This document shows positions 7,801 to 16,180 of a stretch of 64,000 bases of DNA, piece after piece. The stretch spans positions 1-64,000 of the forward strand of contig JAEUNL010000072.1 in the NCBI GenBank assembly GCA_016791115.1, in the 5' to 3' direction. A program made the translations under genes and the position numbers. Position 1 is the stretch's first letter. Every line of letters begins with the position of its first letter. The DNA comes from Rhodocyclaceae bacterium (lineage in GTDB: Bacteria; Pseudomonadota; Gammaproteobacteria; Burkholderiales; Rhodocyclaceae). A model generated the notes under the pieces. The model saw only the letters and a list, made by a program, of their open reading frames with translations. It did not search any database and was not told the DNA's origin.

Positions 7801-8112
7801 ATGCCATTCTCCGGTTGGTTTTTCGATTGTTTTTCTGCGTGGCCCGTGCCCTGAGACACATAGTCACCTATCGCGGCGGATTCTGTCGCCACGCCATGCG
7901 CACGTCAGTGCCAAATTCCACAAACCCCAAGAATATTGCTACGCAACACAAGCACTTGCGCGCGATTGTTGATCAATTTTCCGCAGTCTATCGCGAAATG
8001 GTGTGGCATCTTCAGCGATCCCTGATTCACTGATATTCCGATCGGCGGGCGATGCCATGACAGCATTCGCACGCCGGCCTAGAATCGCGTTTCCGAATCG
8101 GGAGGCCTTGCA
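7801..8112. other. 312-base intergenic region between divergent genes
   Basis: No ORF of convincing coding character is seen here. The stretch is less GC-rich than its surroundings, notably around 7915-7990 (for example TTGTTGATCAATTTTCC), and presumably holds the promoters of the minus-strand 7054-7800 unit and of the plus-strand PHA-system gene at 8113. TAGAAT at 8080-8085 is a plausible -10 box for the latter. I see no clear operator or RNA structure. Confidence 0.5.
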
Positions 8113-8409
8113 ATGAGCGATATCGTGGTGCGCAGAACCCACAAGATGACCATCAAGAAGGCGCGCGCCGCGGCCGAGGACATCGCCGCGAAACTGGACG
8201 AGGAATTCGACCTCGACTACGAATGGGACGGCGACGTGCTGGCGTTCCGGCGCCCCGGCGTCACCGGTCACCTCGCGGTCGCCAAGCGTGAGGTCGAGAT
8301 CAGCGTGCGCCTCGGATTCCTGCTGCTTCCGCTGCGCGGGCGCATCGAAAGCGAGATCCACGCATTCTTCGACGAACACTTCGGCAAGAGCAGCGGGCCC
8401 ACCGTCTGA
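8113..8409 (+). CDS. polyhydroxyalkanoic acid system family protein
   Basis: The 98-residue cytosolic protein matches the small PHA_gran_rgn family found beside polyhydroxyalkanoate genes. Visible features are the start MSDIVVRRTHKMTIKKAR, alternating strands EFDLDYEWDGDVLAFRRPGV, and SVRLGFLLLPLRGRIESEI followed by a C-terminal amphipathic helix. Members are thought to act at storage granules, but no reaction is known. A GGGAGG box lies 8 bases before the ATG. The next genes concern acyl-CoA binding and neutral-lipid synthesis, which supports a storage-lipid context. The gene is convergent with the acyl-CoA-binding protein gene across a shared hairpin. Confidence 0.85.
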   Translation: MSDIVVRRTHKMTIKKARAAAEDIAAKLDEEFDLDYEWDGDVLAFRRPGVTGHLAVAKREVEISVRLGFLLLPLRGRIESEIHAFFDEHFGKSSGPTV

Positions 8410-8434
8410 ACCCGCCGGCCCCGTCGATCCCGCG

Positions 8435-8461
8435 CAGCCTGCTCACCCCTTGAGCAGGCTG
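8435..8461. terminator. bidirectional hairpin between convergent genes
   Basis: CAGCCTGCTCA and TGAGCAGGCTG form a perfect 11-bp stem around a 5-base loop. The hairpin overlaps the last codons of the minus-strand acyl-CoA-binding protein gene (stop at 8443-8445) and follows the plus-strand PHA-system gene by 25 bases. No T-tract follows on either side, so termination efficiency is uncertain. Confidence 0.55.
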
Positions 8462-8703
8462 TTCACCAGATCCACATACTGTTTCTTCGCATCGTCGCTG
8501 GCCGTGCCTTTCAGTGCCGCCCAGGCATCGTACTTGGCACGCCCCACCATGTCGGTGAATCCGGGGCGCTTGCCCTCGACATCGCCGCTCGACGCCTGCT
8601 TGAACAGCGCGTAGAGCTTGAGCTTGGTGTTGTTGTCCGGTCCGTCGTCGAGTTTCAGGATGTCCTTGGCCGCCTTCTCGAACTGCTTGCCGATGTCGCT
8701 CAC
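8443..8703 (-). CDS. acyl-CoA-binding protein, GTG start
   Basis: The 86-residue protein is a compact four-helix acyl-CoA-binding protein that buffers and carries long-chain acyl-CoA in the cytosol. Diagnostic residues are KLKLYALFKQASSGD followed by PGFTDMVGRAKYDAWAALKG, the classic YxxFKQA and K-x-x-AW ligand-binding motif. The frame is open far upstream, but GTG at 8703 is preceded by GGAGGA at 4 bases and gives the normal family length, so it was chosen as start. Bacterial members are not universal and here it neighbours a wax ester/triacylglycerol synthase, a plausible consumer of the bound acyl-CoA. Confidence 0.9.
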   Translation of the reverse strand: MSDIGKQFEKAAKDILKLDDGPDNNTKLKLYALFKQASSGDVEGKRPGFTDMVGRAKYDAWAALKGTASDDAKKQYVDLVNSLLKG

Positions 8704-8824
8704 GTGTCCTCCTCCGCGCACAAAGTCGTCGCATGATTCCTCAATCGCGCGGACGCTGCAAGCAACCCTGCGGCGGCGAGGCGGCGGTATGATGCGCGAC
8801 AACCTGCACCCGGAGCGAGCACGC

Positions 8825-10426
8825 ATGAGCACACGCGAGCGGATGTCCAGCGTCGATACGGCCTGGCTGCGCATGGACCGCCCGAACAACCTGATGATGA
8901 TCGTCGGCGTGATGGTGTTCGCCGGGCGCCTCGATTACGACCGCCTGCTCGCCACCGTGCGCGCCCGACTGCTGCCCTACCCGCGCTTCCACCGCCGCGT
9001 CGCCTTCGATGCATCGGGCGCGTTCTGGGAAGACGATCCCGATTTCGAACTCGAAACGCATGTGCTGCGCACCGCCCTGCCCGGCGAAGGCGGCAAGGCG
9101 GAACTGCAGAAGCTGGTGGCCGAGATGGTCAGCCAGCCGCTCAATCCCAGCAAGCCGCTGTGGCAGTTCCAGCTCGTCGACAACTACCTCGGCGGCTCGG
9201 CGATGATCGTGCGCATCCACCACTGCATCGCCGACGGCATTGCGCTGATCGGCGTCATGCAGTCGCTCACCGACGAATCCGCCGACGCACCGATCGAGTC
9301 CGGCGCCGGCGCGACCCAGATCGGCAAGAAGGCACGCGCGCGCAAGAGCGAGGGCAGCCTCTGGGATCCGGTGCTCGCGCCGCTCGAATCGGCTTTCGCC
9401 GCCACCGTCAAGTGGTCCGGCTCGCTGCTCAGCAAGTCGGTCGACATCTGGAACAATCCGCAGCAGGCCGCCGATCTGGCGCGCCTGTCGGCCGCGGTGG
9501 CCAACGATGTCGGCGAAATCGCGCTGATGGCCAACGACACGCCGACGCGCTTCAAAGGCAAGCCGGGCACCGTCAAGCGCGTCGCCTGGAGCGACCCGAT
9601 GTCGCTGGTCGAGATCAAGGCGGTCGGCAAGGCGCTCGGCTGTTCGGTCAATGACGTCATGCTTGCTTGCGTCGCCGGGGCGCTGCGCGAATACCTCGTG
9701 GCCTGCGGCGACGCGGTCGACGGCGTCGAGGTGCGCGCGATGGTGCCGGTGAACCTGCGCCCGCCCGGGCGCGAACACCAGCTCGGCAACCACTTCGGGC
9801 TGGTGCCGCTGCTGCTGCCGGTCGGCATCGCGCACCCGATCACGCGCGTGTTCGAAGTTCGCCGGCGCATGGAAAAGCTCAAGGGCTCCTACCAGCCGGT
9901 GCTCGCGATGGGCCTGCTCGGCGTCCTCGGCGTGTGCCCGAAGACCGTGCAATCGCAGATCCTCGATGTGCTGGCACGGCGCGCGAGCGCGGTCATGACC
10001 AACGTGCCCGGCCCGCAGAAGCAGCTCTGGTTGTGCGGCGAAAAACTCGCCGAGCAGATGTTCTGGGTGCCGCAGTCGGGCGACATCGGCATCGGCGTCT
10101 CGATCCTGTCCTACAACGGGCAAGTGCAGATGGGCGTCATCACCGACAAACGCTTCGTGCCCGATCCGGAAAAGATCGTCGCGCGTTTCGAGCCGGAGTT
10201 CGAGCACCTGCTGCTGTTGCTCCTGATGGAACCGTGGGACGGCGAGCGCAGCACCGACGAGATCGAGCGCATCCTGAGCGGACAGGCGGCCGCGCCGGCC
10301 GAAGCGCCGCCGAAAAAAGCTCCGGCACGCCGGAAGCAACCCGCCGCGTCCGCAGCCGAAGCGCCGCAGGCTGGCGAGTCGGCGCCGACAGCCACGCCGC
10401 ACCGCATCCCCAAGCGGTTTCGCTGA
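8825..10426 (+). CDS. wax ester synthase / diacylglycerol O-acyltransferase
   Basis: The 533-residue protein belongs to the WS/DGAT family, which joins acyl-CoA to long-chain alcohols or diacylglycerol to build storage lipid at the inner membrane. The catalytic HHCIADG (HHxxxDG) motif is near residue 133 in IVRIHHCIADGIAL. Family marks continue with PLNPSKPLWQFQLVD upstream, PVNLRP and LGNHFGLVPLLLPV, and TNVPGPQKQLWLCG in the C-terminal half. The last 50 residues are Ala/Pro/Lys-rich and probably disordered. The start MSTRERMSSVDTAWLRMD follows CCCGGAGCG; the frame is open to 8618 but that extension lies antisense to the acyl-CoA-binding gene. Residues around the motif favour true acyltransferase activity; substrate preference is unknown. 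Confidence 0.9.
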   Translation: MSTRERMSSVDTAWLRMDRPNNLMMIVGVMVFAGRLDYDRLLATVRARLLPYPRFHRRVAFDASGAFWEDDPDFELETHVLRTALPGEGGKAELQKLVAEMVSQPLNPSKPLWQFQLVDNYLGGSAMIVRIHHCIADGIALIGVMQSLTDESADAPIESGAGATQIGKKARARKSEGSLWDPVLAPLESAFAATVKWSGSLLSKSVDIWNNPQQAADLARLSAAVANDVGEIALMANDTPTRFKGKPGTVKRVAWSDPMSLVEIKAVGKALGCSVNDVMLACVAGALREYLVACGDAVDGVEVRAMVPVNLRPPGREHQLGNHFGLVPLLLPVGIAHPITRVFEVRRRMEKLKGSYQPVLAMGLLGVLGVCPKTVQSQILDVLARRASAVMTNVPGPQKQLWLCGEKLAEQMFWVPQSGDIGIGVSILSYNGQVQMGVITDKRFVPDPEKIVARFEPEFEHLLLLLLMEPWDGERSTDEIERILSGQAAAPAEAPPKKAPARRKQPAASAAEAPQAGESAPTATPHRIPKRFR

Positions 10427-10564
10427 ACGCCAGCGCAAGCCGAACCGGCCCGCGCCTTCGGGTTTGCCCCAAAAGCGGGCTGCCTGCCTTATCGGTCAAA
10501 ATCGCCCCTTCCTGGCACGCCGGACGGCGCGCCGATTTCCACCGCAACCGCGAGGACGCCCGAC

Positions 10565-11350
10565 TTGCCCCGGCTGGCTGCAAATCTCACCCTGCTGTTC
10601 AATGAATTCGATTTCCTCGAGCGCTTCGGCGCCGCGGCGCATGCCGGTTTTCGCGGCGTCGAATTCCTCTTTCCTTACGCCTATCCGAAGGCGCAGCTTG
10701 CGGAGCTGCTGCAACGGAACGGCCTGGTCCAGGTGCTGCACAACCTGCCACCCGGTGACTGGGCGGCAGGCGAACGCGGCATCGCCTGCCACCCGGACCG
10801 TATCGGCGAATTCCAGGACGGCGTCGGCCTGGCCATCGAGTACGCGACCGCGCTCGGCTGCCGGCAACTGAACTGCCTCGCCGGCTTGGTGCCGGCGAAG
10901 GCCGATCCCGGCCGCGTGCGCGAAACTTTCGTCGCCAACCTTCGCTTTGCGGCAACCGCACTGGCAACGGCTGGCATCCGCCTGCTGGTCGAGCCGATCA
11001 ACACCTTCGACATGCCCGGCTTCTACGTGAACCGCTCGGCGCAGGCGATCGAACTGATCGACGCCGCCCGCCATGACAACATCTTTCTGCAGCACGACCT
11101 CTATCACATGCAGCGCATGGAAGGCGAACTCGCCGCCACCGTGCAGCGCCTGCTGCCGCGCATCGCCCACATGCAGCTTGCCGACAATCCCGGCCGCCAC
11201 GAGCCCGGCACCGGCGAGATCAACTACCCGTTCCTGTTCGACTGGATCGACAGCCTGGGCTACGACGGCTGGATCGGCTGCGAATACCGCCCGAAGACCA
11301 CCACACACGACGGCCTCGGCTGGGCCGACCGTTGGCTGAAACAGCCATGA
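10565..11350 (+). CDS. hyi: hydroxypyruvate isomerase, TTG start
   Basis: The 261-residue TIM-barrel enzyme interconverts hydroxypyruvate and tartronate semialdehyde in glyoxylate assimilation. It reads PRLAANLTLLFNE at the start, LLVEPINTFDMPGFYVN (with the metal-binding Glu) near residue 140, IFLQHDLYHMQRMEGEL near 175, and WIGCEYRPK near the end, all typical of Hyi. The start codon is TTG at 10565 behind CGAGGACG; no ATG fits. It is followed 28 bases later by the reductase that uses the product, so the two form a unit. The glyoxylate carboligase gene (gcl) that normally supplies the substrate is not in the window. Confidence 0.92.
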   Translation: MPRLAANLTLLFNEFDFLERFGAAAHAGFRGVEFLFPYAYPKAQLAELLQRNGLVQVLHNLPPGDWAAGERGIACHPDRIGEFQDGVGLAIEYATALGCRQLNCLAGLVPAKADPGRVRETFVANLRFAATALATAGIRLLVEPINTFDMPGFYVNRSAQAIELIDAARHDNIFLQHDLYHMQRMEGELAATVQRLLPRIAHMQLADNPGRHEPGTGEINYPFLFDWIDSLGYDGWIGCEYRPKTTTHDGLGWADRWLKQP

Positions 11351-11378
11351 CCACACGACAAGACCCCAAGGAGACAGC

Positions 11379-12281
11379 ATGAGCAACATCGGTTTCATCG
11401 GCCTCGGCATCATGGGCACGCCCATGGCCGGGCACCTGATCAAGGGCGGCCACACGCTGTTCCTGCACAGCCGCAGCGGCGTACCCGCTGCCCTGCTCGA
11501 GGCGGGCGGCCGCGCCTGCGCCAGTGCGCAGGAAGTGGCGCGCAATGCTGACGTCGTCATCACCATGGTGCCCGACACGCCCGACGTGGAGCGCTTGCTG
11601 TTCGGCGACGGCGGTGTCGCGGCCGGCCTCAGCCAGGGCAAGCTGGTGATCGACATGAGCTCGATCTCGCCGGTCGAAACCAAGGCGTTCGCGCGCCGCA
11701 TCGGCGAACTCGGCTGCGACTACCTCGACGCGCCGGTTTCCGGCGGCGAGGTCGGCGCCAAGAACGCCGCGCTGACCATCATGGTCGGCGGCAGCGAGGC
11801 CGCATTCGCGCGCGCCAAGCCGCTGTTCGATCTGATGGGCAAGAACATCACCCTGGTCGGCGGCAACGGAGACGGCCAGACCGCCAAGGTGGCCAACCAG
11901 ATCATCGTCGCCCTCAACATCGAGGCCGTCGGCGAGGCGCTGCTGTTCGCTGCCAAGGCCGGCGCCGATCCGGCGAAGGTGCGCCAGGCACTGATGGGCG
12001 GCTTCGCCGCGTCCCGCATCCTCGAAGTGCATGGCGAGCGCATGATCCGCCGGACCTTCGACCCGGGCTTTCGCATCGGGCTGCACCAGAAGGATCTCAA
12101 CCTCGCACTGTCCGCGGCGCGCAGCCTCGGCGTATCGCTGCCCAACACCGCGACTGCGCAGGAACTTTTCAACGCCTGCGCCGCCCACGGCGGCAAGAGC
12201 TGGGATCACTCGGCGATGGTGCGTGCGCTGGAGAAACTCGCCAACCACGAGATCGGGCAGGCCGCGCCTGCCGCCGACTGA
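11379..12281 (+). CDS. glxR: 2-hydroxy-3-oxopropionate (tartronate semialdehyde) reductase
   Basis: The 300-residue member of the 3-hydroxyisobutyrate dehydrogenase family reduces tartronate semialdehyde to D-glycerate with NAD(P)H. It shows the N-terminal Rossmann motif GFIGLGIMGTPMAGHL, the substrate-binding DAPVSGGEVGAKNAAL near residue 120, and the catalytic Lys in TAKVANQI near 171. KDLNLAL in the C-terminal helical domain is also typical. GGAG lies before the ATG. Pairing with hyi identifies the substrate better than sequence alone, since the family also includes hydroxyisobutyrate dehydrogenases. A GC-rich hairpin follows the gene. Confidence 0.92.
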   Translation: MSNIGFIGLGIMGTPMAGHLIKGGHTLFLHSRSGVPAALLEAGGRACASAQEVARNADVVITMVPDTPDVERLLFGDGGVAAGLSQGKLVIDMSSISPVETKAFARRIGELGCDYLDAPVSGGEVGAKNAALTIMVGGSEAAFARAKPLFDLMGKNITLVGGNGDGQTAKVANQIIVALNIEAVGEALLFAAKAGADPAKVRQALMGGFAASRILEVHGERMIRRTFDPGFRIGLHQKDLNLALSAARSLGVSLPNTATAQELFNACAAHGGKSWDHSAMVRALEKLANHEIGQAAPAAD

Positions 12282-12294
12282 CGCAGCGCATGCC

Positions 12295-12313
12295 CCGCCG
12301 CCGCGTGCGGCGG
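12295..12313. terminator. GC-rich hairpin between convergent genes
   Basis: CCGCCGC and GCGGCGG form a perfect 7-bp stem with a 5-base loop, 13 bases after the glxR stop and 21 bases before the end of the convergent lipoprotein gene. No T-run follows, so it is only a candidate. Confidence 0.4.
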
Positions 12314-12333
12314 CAGCCCAACTGCCCCGCCCC

Positions 12334-12654
12334 TCAGCGGAAGCAGCCTGCGTAGCGCCCGCGCTTCTCCAGCGCCAGGATGTTCTGCTCCATCGTCGAG
12401 CGGATCATCAGGATCTCGAAACCGAACGCCTCCTGCGCACGGTCGTGGCCGACCACCTGCTGGCGCCCGACCTCGCCGCGCACCCAAGCGCACTCTGTCT
12501 GGCGCTGTTCCTCGTTCAGCGGCGCCGGGCGCGAGGCCACCCAGTCTGCATAACTTCCCGGCGGCGGCACGGTCGCGCAACCGGCCAACAGCGCGAACAC
12601 GAGCAGGCTCGCTGCCACGGGCGGGATTCGGCCAGAGCGACGTTCAGGTTTCAT
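12334..12654 (-). CDS. small hypothetical lipoprotein
   Basis: The 106-residue product begins with a basic head, a hydrophobic stretch and the lipobox LLAGC near residue 25, so it should be lipidated and exported. The rest is soluble and includes EEQRQTECAWVRGEVGRQQ, a central MIRSTMEQNILALEKRG helix and a C-terminal Cys. The conserved-looking pair of Cys after the lipobox could form a disulfide. I do not recognise a family. It stands alone, convergent with glxR and divergent from the tRNA-Leu gene. Confidence 0.7.
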   Translation of the reverse strand: MKPERRSGRIPPVAASLLVFALLAGCATVPPPGSYADWVASRPAPLNEEQRQTECAWVRGEVGRQQVVGHDRAQEAFGFEILMIRSTMEQNILALEKRGRYAGCFR

Positions 12655-12759
12655 GGGGCGGCGTCCGTTGGATCAGGAAGTTCAAATCCTAGCAGCCTTT
12701 CGTTCCATCCGGCCGAGGCGCCGGGCGGCGCGCCGCCATGCGACAATGCGCCCCGTGGA

Positions 12760-13070
12760 GCGCCCATGGCGAAATTGGTAGACGCAAGGGACTTGATTCA
12801 ATTTGAGCACCGGGAGGCGAAAGCGCCCGCGTGAATGGCGTCAAATTCAGCGAACCCCCTGTCGCGAGACGAGGCAACGCTGAGCGAAGCCCGCCGCAGG
12901 CCGCAGCGGGAACGTGCAGAGACTTGACGGCGCCGGCCTAAGGCATCGCCGCTATGGCCAAGGCAAAGTCCAGACCACGAACATCGCTGCGGCGATGGCG
13001 GCGTAAGCCGAAGTGGCAAGAAAATCCCTCGACTTCGGTCATGCCGGTTCGACCCCGGCTGGGCGCACCA
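12760..13070 (+). tRNA. tRNA-Leu(UAA), split by a group I intron, CCA encoded
   Basis: The exons are 12760-12794 and 13021-13070 (85 nt joined). The acceptor stem is GCGCCCA with TGGGCGC, followed by A and an encoded CCA. The D stem is GCG/CGC with an AAATTGGTAGA loop, and the anticodon stem is AGGGA/TCCCT. The variable arm GAC-TTCG-GTC is long as in class II tRNAs, and the T arm is GCCGG-TTCGACC-CCGGC. Joining the exons gives the loop CTTAAAA, so the anticodon is UAA and the intron lies directly after U34. A standard scanner may miss the gene because of the 226-nt insert. No other tRNA lies nearby. Confidence 0.93.
12795..13020 (+). ncRNA. group I intron (subgroup IC3-like) in the anticodon loop
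   Basis: The 226-nt insert ends in G (omega-G) and carries the group I core. The P3 strand GGCGTCAA lies at 12837-12844, with partner TTGACG at 12924-12929. The R-type segment TGCAGAGACTTGACGG and the S-type segment AAGGCAAAGTCCAG pair as P7 (GACTT 12921-12925 with AAGTC 12966-12970). The P9 hairpin CATCGC-TGCG-GCGATG spans 12982-12997. A GC-GAAA-GC hairpin near 12817-12824 looks like the GNRA-capped P2. P1 pairs exon CTT with intron GAG, giving the usual U-G pair at the splice site. The core closely resembles the Azoarcus tRNA-Ile intron, whereas the insertion site is that of the cyanobacterial tRNA-Leu(UAA) intron. There is no homing endonuclease gene. Self-splicing is inferred. Confidence 0.93.
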
Positions 13071-13112
13071 CGCATCCACTGTTCGCTCGACACTCGCGGA
13101 TCGGCCGCGCCA

Positions 13113-13175
13113 AGAGGCGCATGGAACGGACCTCTGCAGCCATGACGGCCTGCGTCGCCCTATCCATGCGGGTCG
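13113..13175. repeat. possible short copy of the CGCATGGA/TCCATGCG palindromic repeat
   Basis: GGCGCATGGA at 13116-13125 and TCCATGCGGGT near 13162-13173 form inverted ends like those of the other intergenic repeats in this window, and GGCATGCCGGCC follows at about 13179. The copy is shorter (about 60 bases) and more diverged than the others, so membership is tentative. Confidence 0.4.
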
Positions 13176-13250
13176 CACGGCATGCCGGCCTGCACCGCCC
13201 CAGGCATGCGGCTTTCCGCACCATCGGCGCGCGGCCTCGATAGCGCGCCT

Positions 13251-13270
13251 GCGCCTGCGGCCGCAGGCGC
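13251..13270. terminator. perfect 20-base palindrome downstream of the DUF1223 gene
   Basis: GCGCCTGC-GGCC-GCAGGCGC is a perfect palindrome that can fold into an 8-bp stem with a GGCC loop. On the minus strand it lies 19 bases after the stop of the 13290-14072 gene. There is no T-run, so it is a candidate terminator only. Confidence 0.4.
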
Positions 13271-13289
13271 GTCGCATCCGCGTCCGCGC

Positions 13290-14072
13290 TCAGCCGGCTG
13301 CGCAGGCGCCGGTGCTGACCGCCTGAAGCACATCGCCCTTCGCCGAGTAAACGATCGCCGCCGTCCCCAGCGCGGCGCGTCGCCACGACGCGTCGATCGA
13401 AGCGTCGGCGACATGATCGATGCCCCCGCTCCGATCAACCGGAAATGGCCCCAGCCACGCCCTCACGACGAAATCGTGATCGAGTTTCGCGCCACGATTC
13501 TCGCCGGCCTGAACGACCGACTCGAGCCCATTCTCGAACAGGGCAATGTGCACATAGGCCCCGCGCGCCACCGATGGATCGTCGATGCTGCCGCTGACGC
13601 GCACCCTCCAGGCGCCATCGCCGCCGGCGGATCGTTCGATCGCCACGCGTGCAGCGGCCGGGCCCGGACTGTCGGCACGAGCGCGATCGAACCGCAGGCC
13701 GCTTGCCCAGCCGCGTTCGTCGCGGCCGTCGATCATCACCTGGGGCGTATAGACGGTGCGTGAGCCTTGTCGCGCAACGGCATCGCGCTGCCGCCGCGAG
13801 AACTCGGCCTTCGCGAAACGATCCTTCCACCCGATGTAGTCCCAGTCGTCGACGTGGAACGCAAGCGGCACCACCCATCCGTTCTGCGCCGCGCGCTTCA
13901 GCCCCGACAGCCAGCGGTCGGCCGGCGGACAACTGCTGCAGCCTTCCGACGTGTAAAGCTCCACCACCGGCACCTTGTGCGTACCGCTCATGGCACGGCA
14001 GGTGGGCGCTGCCTGCACAGTGGCGCTCGCCAGCCCGGCAACCAGGAACAACGCAAACGTGATCGGCTTCAT
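13290..14072 (-). CDS. exported DUF1223 family thioredoxin-like protein
   Basis: The 260-residue protein has a clear signal peptide (MKPITFALFLVAGLASATVQA) and the DUF1223 signature VELYTSEGCSSCPPADRWL, a CxxC-containing thioredoxin-like start. AFHVDDWDYIGWKDRFA and VYTPQVMIDGRDE are also family marks. Such proteins are periplasmic and thought to be redox related, but no substrate is known. The frame opens at 14105, but ATG at 14072 has GGAGGTGG 5 bases before it and starts the signal peptide, so it was chosen. The final GACAAG tail contains one more Cys. Confidence 0.88.
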   Translation of the reverse strand: MKPITFALFLVAGLASATVQAAPTCRAMSGTHKVPVVELYTSEGCSSCPPADRWLSGLKRAAQNGWVVPLAFHVDDWDYIGWKDRFAKAEFSRRQRDAVARQGSRTVYTPQVMIDGRDERGWASGLRFDRARADSPGPAAARVAIERSAGGDGAWRVRVSGSIDDPSVARGAYVHIALFENGLESVVQAGENRGAKLDHDFVVRAWLGPFPVDRSGGIDHVADASIDASWRRAALGTAAIVYSAKGDVLQAVSTGACAAG

Positions 14073-14205
14073 GATCCACCTCCGCCAAGCGGGTCGCCCG
14101 GGCAATGCCCGTCATGCAAGCAGACCGCGCCCGGCAGCCGATCCTTACGCCGTGCTGTCGCGGCGGCGGGAGCGCCTCTTGAAAGCGAGCAACGTGAAAA
14201 GCCAA

Positions 14206-14758
14206 GACAGACGACAAGCCGAACAACAAGGGGGCATGCGCGTAACCGGCGACCGTACTGACTCAAAGCCCCAACGCGCCCTGCCCCGCCGCCGCGGGCG
14301 GAACAGCAGGTTCGCCTGCCCCAGCGCATTCGCGCGATAGCTGGTCCAGCGGTAGTGCGCCGGATCCTCCACCCTGGCGGCGCACAGCAGATTGAGTTCG
14401 ATGTAGCGTTGGCAGGCCGGCAGACAGGTATCGGCCTGGATCAGCGAAGACTTGTAGCGGCTGCCCCACAGCGTGCAGGTGCGTCGATAGGTGGTGTTGA
14501 TGTACTGCACGTAGCGCCGCCCCAGTGCGATGACAGCCGCGGCACCGCCTCGGCTTTGCGCGGTGTGAGCAGCAGATGCACATGGTTGGTCATCAACGCA
14601 TGGGCGTGCAGCGCGCAATGCGCCTCTTCCAGCGCCTCGCCCAGCCAATGCAGGCAGGCAGGCGAAATAGTCCGCCTCGGCAAAGAAGCACGGCTGACGG
14701 TTGTGGCCGCGCTGCACGATGCGCCGCGGCACGCCATCGAACTGGATGCGCGGGCCAC
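14206..14758 (-). pseudogene. decayed REP-associated tyrosine transposase (RAYT/Y1 family)
   Basis: Pieces of one Y1 (IS200-like, RAYT) transposase are spread over different frames. IQFDGVPRRIVQRGHNRQPCFF is followed in another frame by HALMTNHVHLLLTPRK, the HUH-type metal-binding segment (N-H-V-H-L). A return to the first frame gives RRYVQYINTTYRRTCTLW, RYIELNLLCAARVEDP and YRWTSYRANALG. At least two frameshifts (near 14660 and 14515) and a small N-terminal deletion break the reading, and the C-terminus runs into unrelated sequence. Intact members act on short palindromic REP sequences, which is of interest because the window contains dispersed palindromic repeats. Confidence 0.85.
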
Positions 14759-14934
14759 GGGGCGTGGATTCGCTTTAGACCAGATCAGGAAACACCACGG
14801 CCCTCTCTACTTCGTTCTTCTTTGCTTCCTATTGAATCGAGGACCCTCATTCGTTTGAGATGTGACATCTGACAATCATCGACCAGAAAAGCGACGGCGC
14901 ACGGGGCCGCGTCGTCGCGCCGCCGTTCGGCCGA

Positions 14935-15918
<984 letters not shown>

Positions 15919-16180
15919 TGGAGTACCTCGATTGGAAATGCGTGGCAGTTATCAGAAACGGACATCGTGGCTTGTGGACGGGGCCAAGCCATCTTGTCTG
16001 CTGCCATTCCTCGAGGTTCTTATTTGTTCCCGCGTGCGCCCAATCCGCGCGCGGGGTGGTGGACTCTCCGGTTCGCATGGTACCGGAAAAGAAGTCCTAC
16101 TCTTCAAAGTTACGACCAGAACCACAAATAACCGGAATAAACAGCAGAGCAAATAACCAGCAAATAAGCAGGGACAGATC

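Noticed and set aside
8618-8824. N-terminal extension of the WS/DGAT frame
   Set aside because: It is antisense to the acyl-CoA-binding protein gene and unlike WS/DGAT N-termini; ATG at 8825 fits better.
8741-10438. 565-residue minus-strand frame opposite the WS/DGAT gene
   Set aside because: It is a shadow of a gene with the HHxxxDG motif and family-wide similarity.
12223-12834. 203-residue plus-strand frame across the lipoprotein gene and into tRNA-Leu
   Set aside because: It runs antisense to the lipoprotein gene and ends within the intron; no family resemblance.
14300-14760. Separate small genes in the RAYT region
   Set aside because: The short frames together make one transposase broken by frameshifts, so they are not independent genes.
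16125-16168. Three CAAATAA-type direct repeats next to the IS end, considered as a CRISPR or iteron array
   Set aside because: The units are only 7-9 bases, unevenly spaced and few; too little for CRISPR or an origin.
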